Positions 44,869 through 53,297 of a stretch of DNA of 64,000 bases are shown piece after piece. A program made the translations under genes and the position numbers. The DNA lies in NCBI GenBank assembly GCA_023435225.1, contig JAEYRX010000024.1, positions 1 to 64,000 of the forward strand. Direction: 5' to 3'. Within the stretch, counting starts at the first letter, position 1. Each line of letters starts with the position of its first letter. The DNA comes from Bacillota bacterium. Its GTDB lineage: Bacteria > Bacillota > UBA4882 > UBA8346. The notes under the pieces are model-generated. The model did no database searches. It was not told where the DNA came from and was given only the letters and a program-made list of their open reading frames with translations.

Positions 44869-45272
44869 CTGAAGAAAATAAAATTGCCAATATTAAGTCA
44901 GAGCTTGAACGGGCCGGAGAATTCCTGGCTGCTTCAGAGCTATTGGCAAAAAATCGGTTATTAAATGATGCTGTTTCCAGATTATATTATTATCTGTTAA
45001 GTTATATTAGAGCCCTCTTATTGACCGAGGGAATTGAAGCCAAAAGTCATGAAGGCGCTTTACGGTTGGTAGGACTCCATTTTATTAAAACGGAAATCTT
45101 GGGACCTCCCGTATCTCATATATTGTCAAAGTTAATGAAGTACCGGGAGGAAGCTGATTATAATCCGGCTTTTATTTTTCGGGAAGAAGATTATCTCCAA
45201 TTAAGAAATGAAGCAAAAGTAGTAGTTCATGAGATTGAAGATTATTTTCGAAAAAAGAGTTATCAATTTTAA
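44865..45272 (+). CDS. HEPN-domain protein (putative toxin)
   Basis: A 135-aa all-helical HEPN protein of the COG1895/COG2250 type (AVSRLYYYLLSYIRALLLTE, then GLHFIKTEILGPPVSH and LMKYREEADYNPAF). The classical toxin motif R-x4-6-H is not in its standard place; the only fit is RLVGLH at about residue 64, which may be chance. It could be an RNase toxin or a non-toxic partner of the MNT protein. Translationally coupled to the MNT gene. Confidence 0.78.
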   Translation: MTEENKIANIKSELERAGEFLAASELLAKNRLLNDAVSRLYYYLLSYIRALLLTEGIEAKSHEGALRLVGLHFIKTEILGPPVSHILSKLMKYREEADYNPAFIFREEDYLQLRNEAKVVVHEIEDYFRKKSYQF

Positions 45273-45335
45273 TAATGCTCTGAAATATACGATTGTAGAA
45301 AATTGCGTATGTTATTTAATCCTGAATTAAAATTA

Positions 45336-45418
45336 TTAGACGGGATTAACACGAATTTACGCGGATTTAAAAATAAATATTTATAAAATCCAATTAATCC
45401 GTGTAAATCCTGTCTAAA
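45336..45418. repeat. R2 fold-back between the HEPN and DJ-1 genes
   Basis: Left arm TTAGACGGGATTAACACG, right arm AATCCGTGTAAATCCTGTC then TAA. Same family as 8797-8861 and 42244-42420. Confidence 0.75.
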
Positions 45419-45469
45419 AGGGTTTTCATAAACAGGATTTTATTCATATATTCAAAGAGGGTGATATTA

Positions 45470-45976
45470 ATGAAAAAAAAAGTAGCTTTAGTCATAGCGG
45501 AGAAGATTTTCCGGGATGAGGAGTATCAGGTTCCTAAAGAAATCTTGGAACAAGCCGGAGTGACGGTGTTAACTGTTTCTACTACTTTAAACAAAGCCAT
45601 TGGGAAGCTGGGAATGGTTGTCCAGCCGGATATATTGTTAAAGGATTTAAAATCCAAACAGTTGGATGCCTTGGTTTTTATCGGGGGCGGCGGCAGTTCT
45701 CAATATTTTGAGGACAAGCTGGCCCATGAATTAGCATGGCACTATTATAACCAGGAGAAGGTAGTCGGCGCTATCTGCATTGCTCCGGTTATTTTAGCCA
45801 ATGCCGGACTGTTAAAAGGGAAAAGGGCGACAGTTTTCCCTGATGGCAAAGATACCTTAAAGGCTAACGGGGCAACCTATACCGGAAACTTAATAGAAAT
45901 TGACGGTCGGATAATTACCGGTTGCGGCCCCGAAGCAGCTGATAAGTTTGGGAAGGAATTGCTGAAGTTGATATAA
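45470..45976 (+). CDS. DJ-1/PfpI family protein
   Basis: A 168-aa protein of the class I glutamine amidotransferase-like DJ-1/PfpI superfamily. It has the nucleophile-elbow Cys103 in VGAICIAPVILANAGLLKG, an upstream acidic residue in the EKIFRDEEY stretch, and a C-terminal IITGCGPEAADKFG. Members include deglycase/glyoxalase-like, protease-like and stress proteins; substrate cannot be told. ATG at 45470 follows AGAGGGTG. It stands alone between two toxin-antitoxin loci. Confidence 0.87.
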   Translation: MKKKVALVIAEKIFRDEEYQVPKEILEQAGVTVLTVSTTLNKAIGKLGMVVQPDILLKDLKSKQLDALVFIGGGGSSQYFEDKLAHELAWHYYNQEKVVGAICIAPVILANAGLLKGKRATVFPDGKDTLKANGATYTGNLIEIDGRIITGCGPEAADKFGKELLKLI

Positions 45977-45980
45977 TTAT

Positions 45981-46064
45981 TAGGCATTAGGCATTAGGCA
46001 TTAGGCATTAGGCATTAGGCATTAGGCATTAGGCATTAGGCATTAGGCATTAGGCTTTAGGCGG
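45981..46064. repeat. Tandem 7-bp repeat TAGGCAT
   Basis: Ten perfect copies of TAGGCAT at 45981-46050, followed by two degenerate units (TAGGCTT, TAGGCGG) and AACAGGCAACAG. The same word occurs two or three times at 14973-15005 and in related form at 44320-44345. The copy number is likely variable by replication slippage. Confidence 0.95.
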
Positions 46065-46105
46065 AAACAGGCAACAGTGATGAGATGATTCAGAATTTCT
46101 GTGTT

Positions 46106-46570
46106 CTATGCATTCTGTGGTGAAAAATCTTTTATGTTCATCAAATATTTTTTATTTACGGAAACTGTGTTCAACAACTTTTGATCGGCAGTCCAGAATT
46201 GGCAGATGTTTTCTTCGTTACTATTACTGACAGCAACTGCTAAATAGGCGGCATCATATAATACCGGTAAATTATCCTCAATACTTATGAGCCAAGCTAT
46301 CTCCATTAGTTTGGCGCTTTTAATATATTTTAGCATATTAAGATTCAAGAATGAGTCCCATAATGCTTCTGCTTCTTCCGGTTGAATGTTTTTTTGATAA
46401 ACTTTTTTTCTTAGTACGGAACCTATTTCTACACAAGCGAAATCAGGGAGAAGAATGGTTTGTCTTTTTTCTAAAATACTTTTGAATAATTCTGTTGCTT
46501 GTTCGCTGTCCTCTTCCCAGGTTAAAATTTTAATCAAAACGCTACTGTCAAGGCAAATAGAGCTACTCAT
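46106..46570 (-). CDS. PIN-domain ribonuclease (VapC-like toxin)
   Basis: A 154-aa PIN protein. The four acidic positions are visible: Asp8 in ICLDSSVLIKIL, Glu in FACVEIGSVLR, Asp in LYDAAYLAVA and Asp in WTADQKLLN. Such proteins cleave specific RNAs (often tRNA or rRNA) when freed from the antitoxin. I start at the ATG 46570, which overlaps the antitoxin stop by 8 nt (ATGAGTAG), the usual coupling; an upstream start at 46585 would lie deeper in the antitoxin gene. Confidence 0.88.
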   Translation of the reverse strand: MSSSICLDSSVLIKILTWEEDSEQATELFKSILEKRQTILLPDFACVEIGSVLRKKVYQKNIQPEEAEALWDSFLNLNMLKYIKSAKLMEIAWLISIEDNLPVLYDAAYLAVAVSNSNEENICQFWTADQKLLNTVSVNKKYLMNIKDFSPQNA

Positions 46571-46868
46571 CGTAAAGGCCCTCACGGAATTTCCGGACCA
46601 TTTCCGTGGAATCCGGTTGGCGTTTTCGGGAAGACATTTTTTTCTGGATCTTAAAAATTGTCTCTAAAGCAATGCTGTTTTTGGCGCTTTCTTGTTCTTT
46701 TTTGGCTTCTTCTAAATCCTTTTTTAAAGATTCATAAAAAGAGGCTTCTAAAATATAAGCAACTGGTTTGGAGCGCTGTAAAACAATGGTAGGTTCTTTT
46801 TCCTCTATGACTCTGGCAATGATTTTACTGGCATTTTGTCGTATCTCGGTAATATTTGTTATAAACAT
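46563..46868 (-). CDS. Phd/YefM family antitoxin
   Basis: A 101-aa antitoxin with the Phd/YefM DNA-binding N-terminus (NITEIRQNASKIIARVIEEK, then EPTIVLQRSKPVAYIL) and a charged helical C-terminus that would wrap the PIN toxin. It precedes and overlaps the PIN gene, and would repress the pair's own promoter, presumably in the gap beyond 46868. Phd with PIN is a common mixed pairing. Confidence 0.88.
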   Translation of the reverse strand: MFITNITEIRQNASKIIARVIEEKEPTIVLQRSKPVAYILEASFYESLKKDLEEAKKEQESAKNSIALETIFKIQKKMSSRKRQPDSTEMVRKFREGLYDE

Positions 46869-47634
46869 TCTTAAATACCACCTTTAATAGTATACTTTAA
46901 ATATATAAGTTGAATTAAATTTCCTAAATAACATCTAAACACCCTCGTCCTAAAAGCCGGTCGTGATGATTTGAGTAATGAATGCAAATTATTGCCATTT
47001 GCATTTGTCATTAAGGATACAAATTTTAATATAAGAAATTTACTACATTCTATATACCCTGTTAATAGTATATTATATATTTTAGTAATTAGCAATCAAT
47101 AAAATGGAATATATTTCAATTTCGAGAATTACTTTAATATAGAAACGAAAACTATAGTGTACATACAGCTTTAGGAAAGAAGACTTTAATGGAATTTAAT
47201 TCGATTTTTGCAGCTAAATTGTTACCAGTAATATGCAGGAAAAAAAAGAATAACAACGAAAAATAGTATGATGCATTAATTAAATATGTATAATAAGGAG
47301 ATATTATTTACACTAAGAATTAGCTGACTATTGTTAATTAAAAATATTGATTTGCTTATAAATCAGATCCCTTGCCCTGGAGCCCTTGGAAAAGGGTAGC
47401 CACCATCCTTCGCAGTCAATTATTTTTGGTCTGCAACGCTTGACTAATCCCCTTTTCAGTAATAGGGTCGTTCTTAGACATTCTTGTTTTTCGCGACTTT
47501 ATTCCATTCGGAAATATGGGTCGTTTTTAGGCTCAATATTATATATACGTATTTATATAGTTATATAGTGAGATAGTTTTAATTAACCAATAACTAATAA
47601 CCAATGAACCAATAACTTTCACGGAGGGATTAAC
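46869..47634. other. 766-bp gap with R3, AGGA-N16-CGAA motif and R1h
   Basis: At 46902-47058 is an R3 element in inverse orientation (TATATAAGTTGAATTAAATT at the left, AAATTTACTACATTCTATATA at the right, centre CCTAAAAGCCGG), longer than other copies. At 47237-47260 is the spaced motif AGGA-N16-CGAA. At 47361-47480 is R1h, a short-form R1 (GATCCCTTGCCC, AGCCACCATCCTTCGC, then AATAGGGTCG). The words AACCAATAACTAATAACC lie at 47585-47602, just before GGAGGG of the next gene. Open frames here are shadows of repeats. Confidence 0.6.
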
Positions 47635-48732
47635 ATGAAAGCAATGATTATGGCTGCAGGAGTAGGGTCCCGTTTGGAGCCTTTGACCTGTAATATACCT
47701 AAACCGATGGTTCCGGTAGTTAACCGGCCGGCGATGGAACATATTATTAATTTATTGGTTAAAAACAATATCACCCAAGTAGCTGCCAACCTTTGGTATT
47801 TGCCGGAAAAGATCAAAAATTATTTCGGCGACGGCCAAAAGTATGGGGTTGAACTTCATTATTCTCATGAAAAAGATTTGATGGGGACCGCCGGTGGGGT
47901 TAAAAAACTGGAATCCTTTTTAGATGAGACTTTTGTGATTATCTCCGGTGATGCCCTGACTGATATTGACTTAGAAGCTTTAATAGAGAACCATCGCCGG
48001 ACCGGAGCGATAGCCACGATTGCTTTAAAAGAGGTATCAGACCCCAGGCAATTTGGAGTTGTTATTGTCGATGAAAATAATAAAATCAAGGCTTTTCAGG
48101 AAAAACCAAAACCGGAAGAAGCTTTAAGCCGGTTAGCCAATACCGGTATCTATGTTTTTGAACCGGAGATCTTCAAGCATATCCCGGCTGATACTTTTTA
48201 TGACTTTGGGAAACAGGTATTCCCGAAATTGGTGGAGATGGATGCCCCTATCTATGGTTATAAGATGAAAGGTTACTGGTGCGATATCGGTACCTTAAAT
48301 CAATACCGGATCGCCAACTATGATGTATTAAAAGGCCGGGTTAAGATTGACATTCCCGGCATCTGGCACCCGAACGCCGTTTATGTCGGTGAAAGGACCA
48401 TAGTAGCGCCGACCGCCCGGTTTGGACCGAAAGTAGTAGTAGGCCGGAATTGCCACATTGGCTACGGAGTCGAGATCTTCGGAGAAACAATTATCGGGGA
48501 TAACTGTATTATTGAAGAAGGTACCTCGATATTCGGGAGTATCGTCTGGCATAACACCCAAATAGGGCGGGATGCCCGGCTGGTTGAATGCGTTGTCGGT
48601 AGTGAATGTTATCTTAAAGACGGCTCTGTAATCGGAGCCGGAGTTATCTTGAGTGATGACTGTGTGGTAGAACCGGGCAGCGTGATTGAGGCTAATTCCA
48701 AATATTGGCCGGGGAAAGTGATTGGGGAATAG
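47635..48732 (+). CDS. NDP-sugar pyrophosphorylase (mannose-1-phosphate guanylyltransferase-like)
   Basis: A 365-aa sugar nucleotidyltransferase. The N-terminal Rossmann-like domain has MAAGVGSRLEPLT and KPMVPVVNRP (activation and sugar-phosphate motifs), and VIISGDALTDID for the metal site. The C-terminal third is a left-handed beta-helix of hexapeptide repeats (ARFGPKVVVGRNCHIGYGVE). The family makes GDP-mannose or related NDP-sugars; the exact sugar is uncertain. It has its own gap upstream and converges on the lptD-like gene with four bases between stop codons. Confidence 0.88.
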   Translation: MKAMIMAAGVGSRLEPLTCNIPKPMVPVVNRPAMEHIINLLVKNNITQVAANLWYLPEKIKNYFGDGQKYGVELHYSHEKDLMGTAGGVKKLESFLDETFVIISGDALTDIDLEALIENHRRTGAIATIALKEVSDPRQFGVVIVDENNKIKAFQEKPKPEEALSRLANTGIYVFEPEIFKHIPADTFYDFGKQVFPKLVEMDAPIYGYKMKGYWCDIGTLNQYRIANYDVLKGRVKIDIPGIWHPNAVYVGERTIVAPTARFGPKVVVGRNCHIGYGVEIFGETIIGDNCIIEEGTSIFGSIVWHNTQIGRDARLVECVVGSECYLKDGSVIGAGVILSDDCVVEPGSVIEANSKYWPGKVIGE

Positions 48733-48736
48733 TAAA

Positions 48737-50263
48737 TTAGAAGTGTATCTTCCAGTCGAAAGTCATTTTTTGGTCTATATCGTCCCAGCCGAAGGAGAGG
48801 CTGAAACAATCGGTGTCTCTGATGATCCGGTAATCGCGATCAATCCAGAAGGAATGTTTGGAATTATAAGTTCCGTCCAAACCAAAAGAGTAAACTTTTC
48901 CCAAGGGGATTTTGATATTATACAACCAGTTTGAACCAAATTGGTAGTCATAGTCATCCAGCAATATTGTCTCAAGGCTGTTATCATCCGGAATGGTTGA
49001 AATGGGTTCTACTTGTAATAGACTAATCGTTACATGTTTAATAGGGTTATAATCCAGACGAAAACCGCCATATGAACCTCCATATTTATCAGAGCCTGAA
49101 AAAACGGTAATCTCCCTCGCTAAGATTCCGGCCTGCCATCTTCCTAAAGGACTCTCCCAATATTTCCTGGTAAAACTGAACCCGTATTGCGTTTTCTCCG
49201 AACTGTCAAAATCCCGGGCTCCGTCCACTGTTAACTGAAATAACGGCATATTATAAGAGAAGGTATCGGTAATGTTCCAATAATTTTTCCCTTTTATAGG
49301 TATATTAAAGTTAACAGCAGTTTTATTACTGGCATTGCCATTATAAACTCCCAGACCAGCACCATAAGTGGAAGTATCTTCGGACCTATAAGCTCCGCTG
49401 TAAAACCAGTTATGCCCCTTTTCTACCGGAGTCACAAAAGAATATTTTAAAAAATAACCATCACTACTATCATATCCTGGTTCCAGGTTGGGTATTTCGT
49501 CAGCGTCGGTCTGAAAAGAGAGATATGGCAAATAAAAAACCGGAACACCGTGAATAAATACGACTGGATTCCATAATTTGAGATGATTGCCTTCATATTC
49601 GATACTGGTGGCGGTTATATAGTATTCCGGATTGGGTTCGAGGCAGCGGGTAAAAACCGCTTTTTTCATTTTAGTAACACCATCGACAATCTCCATATCT
49701 TTACCGATTAGTTTGACATCCCTCCTACCGTCGCTCTCTAAAGTACAGTTGGAGGAACCGGTTGATCCTGTACCGGTTTTCAGATTGTATTGGATGGTGT
49801 CAGTGCGATAAACATTATTTTTATAAATGATTTTGACTCCGCCGGTAGCAACAATCAAACCACTAATATTATTATAGGTGACTTTTTCGGCGTTTATAGT
49901 TATGCCATCTTTGGTGGTCAGTTTAACATGCTCATTAAACTCAGCGATACCGGTAATATTATTAAAATCCAGCCGGTCGGCTTCTATGCTGGAGCCGTCG
50001 TTGGAAGTGACTTTTACAGAGCCGGATGCCTTAATGATGCCTTCAGTACCATTATAAGTCACGTGTTCAGCTCTTATAACGCCGGTTTCCTGGGTTATCC
50101 TTACATTGTTTTCGGCAGTAGTAGTATTGGTATGGATATCGTAATTTACCGAACCGTCCGCCTCGATTGTTACTTCATCACCGGCAGCACCGGCAACCTG
50201 GATATTGAATCCCAAAAGTAGAATGACAATTAATAAAGAAATTCGCAGAAAAAACTTAGAAAT
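48737..50263 (-). CDS. LptD/OstA-like outer-membrane protein, probable ATT start
   Basis: Residues about 30-180 are an OstA/LptA-like beta-jellyroll with repeating short strands (GVIRAEHVTYNGTEGIIKAS, GIAEFNEHVKLTTKDGITIN). The rest is a beta-barrel with alternating aromatic strands and the terminal sequence DWKIHF, a C-terminal Phe as used for BAM-dependent insertion. At ~508 aa it is shorter than E. coli LptD. With TTG 50215 as start the signal peptide would be cut off. ATT at 50263, eight bases after GGAGG, restores it (SKFFLRISLLIVILLLG). Role: delivery of LPS or another glycolipid, or a related outer-membrane task. Confidence 0.8.
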   Translation of the reverse strand: MSKFFLRISLLIVILLLGFNIQVAGAAGDEVTIEADGSVNYDIHTNTTTAENNVRITQETGVIRAEHVTYNGTEGIIKASGSVKVTSNDGSSIEADRLDFNNITGIAEFNEHVKLTTKDGITINAEKVTYNNISGLIVATGGVKIIYKNNVYRTDTIQYNLKTGTGSTGSSNCTLESDGRRDVKLIGKDMEIVDGVTKMKKAVFTRCLEPNPEYYITATSIEYEGNHLKLWNPVVFIHGVPVFYLPYLSFQTDADEIPNLEPGYDSSDGYFLKYSFVTPVEKGHNWFYSGAYRSEDTSTYGAGLGVYNGNASNKTAVNFNIPIKGKNYWNITDTFSYNMPLFQLTVDGARDFDSSEKTQYGFSFTRKYWESPLGRWQAGILAREITVFSGSDKYGGSYGGFRLDYNPIKHVTISLLQVEPISTIPDDNSLETILLDDYDYQFGSNWLYNIKIPLGKVYSFGLDGTYNSKHSFWIDRDYRIIRDTDCFSLSFGWDDIDQKMTFDWKIHF

Positions 50264-50995
50264 ATTAATCTCCTCCTATCCCGGCGAATCCGGAACTAAA
50301 AAGTCTAATTACTTTAGCCATTAATGCTTTCAATTAAAATTTTTTGACAGGATTAACACGGATTTTACACGGATTAAGAATTTATATCAAAAAATCATAT
50401 ATATTTTAAGCACAAATTAAAGGCTTATATAAATCAGAAGAATAATATTTTAGGATTATTATGTATCGTATTTATGAAAATATTACTTGCAATAATTTCG
50501 CTATTGAATACCTAAATCCTTTTAGTTAAGAATGGATATTATGTCAGTATGAATCAAGAAATATATATTATTTCGGAAATTTGTATCCCAAAATTTGCTG
50601 CAACATATATAAAAGGATTCTAAAGGTTTTTACCGAAAAAACTTTTGAGAACAATTTTCACCTCATTTTAAAAACGATAATTAAAAAGTAAGTAGTCGTC
50701 CACGCCTGCTTCCGCAGCACACCTGAAAGTATGAAAATAAAACTGGGTGAACGACAAGCTAGATAGTTTAGAGGCTGTAGAGGTCCGTTGTTTACGCAAC
50801 AAATCTCTATATTTTACCAAGCTTTAATAGAATTTTGCAGGAAAAACAAGATTAATCACGAAAAAATAAATGATTTTACTAAATTTACTAATTACATTTT
50901 CAAATATCGGCTATTGTATTAGACCGAATACTAATGAACCAACGAACCAATAACCAATTACTAATGAACTAATAACCAAAACGGTGGTGGTTTTT
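50264..50995. other. 732-bp divergent gap between the lptD-like gene and capD/wbpM-like gene
   Basis: It must carry promoters for both directions. At 50341-50378 is a half R2 element (TTTTTGACAGGATTAACACG). At 50614-50637 and 50839-50862 are two AGGA-N16-CGAA motifs. At 50691-50757 is copy 2 of R7. At 50934-50985 come the AACCAATAACC / AATGAAC words, ending just before GGTGGTGG of the next gene. No gene is seen. Confidence 0.6.
50691..50757 (+). repeat. Two-copy structured repeat R7, copy 2
   Basis: Begins AGTAGTCGTCCACGCC like the copy at 25724-25790 and ends CTGGGTGAACGAC. The inner hairpin is CTGC-TTCC-GCAG, versus CAGC-TACC-GCTG in copy 1: paired changes that keep the stem. Confidence 0.8.
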
Positions 50996-52900
50996 ATGTT
51001 ACGCAAATTAATATCAAGTGTATTATTTATTATAGATGCCTTAATTATTGCCATCACAGGTTTTATGGCATTAAATATTCGTTTTGAAGGAAATGTGGAT
51101 ATAGGATATTATAATCAATGGCTCAGCTTTTTACCGTTTATTATCCCGGTTGGGTTGATAATATCTTATTCTTTTAGGTTATACCACCGTTTATGGCGAT
51201 ATGCAAGTATTAACGATTTATTGATAATTCCTGCTTCGGTAACAGTTAGTTCTTTTATTTCTTCGCTTTATATGTATTTAATGCATCCCGGCTTTCCCCG
51301 GAGTATTTATATTTTAACCTGGGGAATGAACATTGCTTTTATTGGATTAAGCCGGATGTTTTTAAGGATCTTTTATCACCGTTATAAGGACCAAAGCCTA
51401 AATCGGTCTAGGATTTTAATTATTGGCGCCGGCGACGCTGGAGCGATGATCGCCCGTGAGTTGCAACACCGATATCGTGATTCAAAAAAGTTAATCGGTT
51501 TTATTGATGATGAGCGTTCCAAAAAGAACCGGATCTTATTTGGGGTTAAAATTCTGGGAAACCGGAAGGCTATAAAGAATGTAGCAGAGCTTTATGAAAT
51601 TGATGAGATTATTATTGCGCTACCATCGGCAACCGGTAAGCAATTACGCCGGATTATTCACGAGTGTAAAAAAACTAATTGTGTGGTTAAAACCGTACCG
51701 GGGATATATGACTTAATTGATGGCAAAGTCTCAATACAGCAAGTACGGAATATTGATTTGGAGGATTTACTCCGTAGGGATCCGGTTAAACTGGATTTAG
51801 ACTCGATCTCCGGTTATTTATCAGGGAAAAGAGTATTGGTTACCGGCGCCGGGGGTTCTATTGGTTCGGAGTTATGCCGGCAGATTGCCTCTTTATCACC
51901 GAAAATAATTATATTATTAGGTAAAGGTGAAAATAGTATTTATGAAATTCATAAAGAATTGCAGGATAAGTACTCGGCAATTCATATTGAACCGGTAATT
52001 GCCGATGTTCGTGATCGTGAGCGAATTTACCGGTTATTTAGTGAGTTTAAGCCGGAGGTAGTATTCCATGCGGCTGCTCATAAACATGTGCCATTAATGG
52101 AACTGCAACCGGATGAAGCGGTCCGGAATAATATCTTTGGAACTAAGACCGTAGCTGAAGCCGCCAAGAGGTTTTCAGCCGAACGGTTTATCCTGGTCTC
52201 AACCGATAAAGCGGTTAATCCTACCAGTGTAATGGGTGTTACTAAGCGGGTAGCCGAGTTGGTTATTCAGAGTATGAATAAGAACAGTAAAACCAGGTAT
52301 GCGGCGGTCCGTTTCGGTAATGTCCTGGGAAGCCGCGGCAGTGTAGTGCCTCTCTTTAGACAACAAATTGCTAAAGGAGGACCGGTAACTATTACTCATC
52401 CGGAGATGAGGCGGTTCTTCATGACTATACCGGAAGCGGTTCAACTGGTACTTCAAGCCGGTTCCATGGCTAATGGCGGCGAAGTCTTTGTTTTGGATAT
52501 GGGAGAACCAGTTAAAATTATCGATATGGTTCGGGATTTGATAAAGTTATCCGGATTGGAACCGGACTTGGATATAGAAATAAAAAATATAGGTTTACGT
52601 CCTGGTGAGAAGTTGTTTGAAGAATTGTTAACCGCTGAAGAAGGTACTGTTACCACTCAACATCAGAAAATTTTTAAAGCCAATATTAGGGAGGTTAACC
52701 AAGAGGATTTGCAATTGGGATTAATGGCTTTAAAGAATGCTGTTGATGTTGAAGAAATTGTTACCATATTAATAAAATTAGTTCCAACTTATTATAGTAC
52801 TAATAAAAGGTTTGCTGCAATAAATCAAAAAGAAGCAAAAATATTAGGTGAAGTAGAACAAAAAGTTGCATATAAGCAAACAGCGGCAGGGGTTGAATGA
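50996..52900 (+). CDS. Membrane nucleotide-sugar 4,6-dehydratase, WbpM/CapD family
   Basis: A 634-aa polysaccharide biosynthesis protein. The N-terminus has about four membrane segments (residues about 5-130), followed by a first nucleotide-binding domain (RILIIGAGDAGAMIAREL) and a second SDR domain with KRVLVTGAGGSIGSELC and DKAVNPTSVMGVTKR. Met replaces the usual catalytic Tyr (SxxMxxxK), as in WbpM/PglF-type UDP-GlcNAc 4,6-dehydratases. The likely product is a UDP-4-keto-6-deoxy sugar for surface glycan. ATG 50996 follows GGTGGTGG. Confidence 0.9.
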   Translation: MLRKLISSVLFIIDALIIAITGFMALNIRFEGNVDIGYYNQWLSFLPFIIPVGLIISYSFRLYHRLWRYASINDLLIIPASVTVSSFISSLYMYLMHPGFPRSIYILTWGMNIAFIGLSRMFLRIFYHRYKDQSLNRSRILIIGAGDAGAMIARELQHRYRDSKKLIGFIDDERSKKNRILFGVKILGNRKAIKNVAELYEIDEIIIALPSATGKQLRRIIHECKKTNCVVKTVPGIYDLIDGKVSIQQVRNIDLEDLLRRDPVKLDLDSISGYLSGKRVLVTGAGGSIGSELCRQIASLSPKIIILLGKGENSIYEIHKELQDKYSAIHIEPVIADVRDRERIYRLFSEFKPEVVFHAAAHKHVPLMELQPDEAVRNNIFGTKTVAEAAKRFSAERFILVSTDKAVNPTSVMGVTKRVAELVIQSMNKNSKTRYAAVRFGNVLGSRGSVVPLFRQQIAKGGPVTITHPEMRRFFMTIPEAVQLVLQAGSMANGGEVFVLDMGEPVKIIDMVRDLIKLSGLEPDLDIEIKNIGLRPGEKLFEELLTAEEGTVTTQHQKIFKANIREVNQEDLQLGLMALKNAVDVEEIVTILIKLVPTYYSTNKRFAAINQKEAKILGEVEQKVAYKQTAAGVE

Positions 52901-53297
52901 TAACTTTAATTTTTCACCAATAATTCCCGCTTATAATATCAGATTGGATTACTCCAATCTTTTCTTGTTTCAACAAGTATAGTATATTCTTTCAAGATTA
53001 TTATTTCTTTATCCTTAAGAGTTCTTGATAATACAATTATATGTGTAAAAGATACTATTGTATATCTTTATGAAGTCTCAATAGTTATATATCAACATCA
53101 GTTCAAAAATAGTTTACGCCAACAATAAATGAATATGTTTGGGCAAAAAGTAAATATGTTTTATGCTATATTCAGAAGGAATCTAAGAGGTTTTAACGAA
53201 AGTTATTATGTTTTTCTGTAAAAAAGCCGTTTTAACCAACATTTAACATTATTTTTAATGATAGTGCAGAAACCTTGAATAAGTGGAGCATATTTAA
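52901..53297. other. 397-bp gap before wbpA-like gene: terminator and spaced motif
   Basis: At 52941-52968 AGATTGGA-TTAC-TCCAATCT followed by TTTTCTTGTTT is a clear rho-independent terminator for the dehydratase gene. At 53177-53200 is an AGGA-N16-CGAA motif, 98 bp before the ATG at 53298. The remainder is AT-rich without a gene. Confidence 0.65.

Noticed and set aside
45981..46064. CRISPR or iteron origin
   Set aside because: The unit is only 7 bp with no spacers, no DnaA boxes and no replication gene.
46871..47095. 74-codon minus-strand frame upstream of the antitoxin
   Set aside because: Reads through a fold-back R3 element; not a plausible protein.
49790..50221. 143-codon frame antisense to the lptD-like gene
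   Set aside because: Mirror of the barrel protein's repeats; the minus strand has the coherent domain structure and signal peptide.
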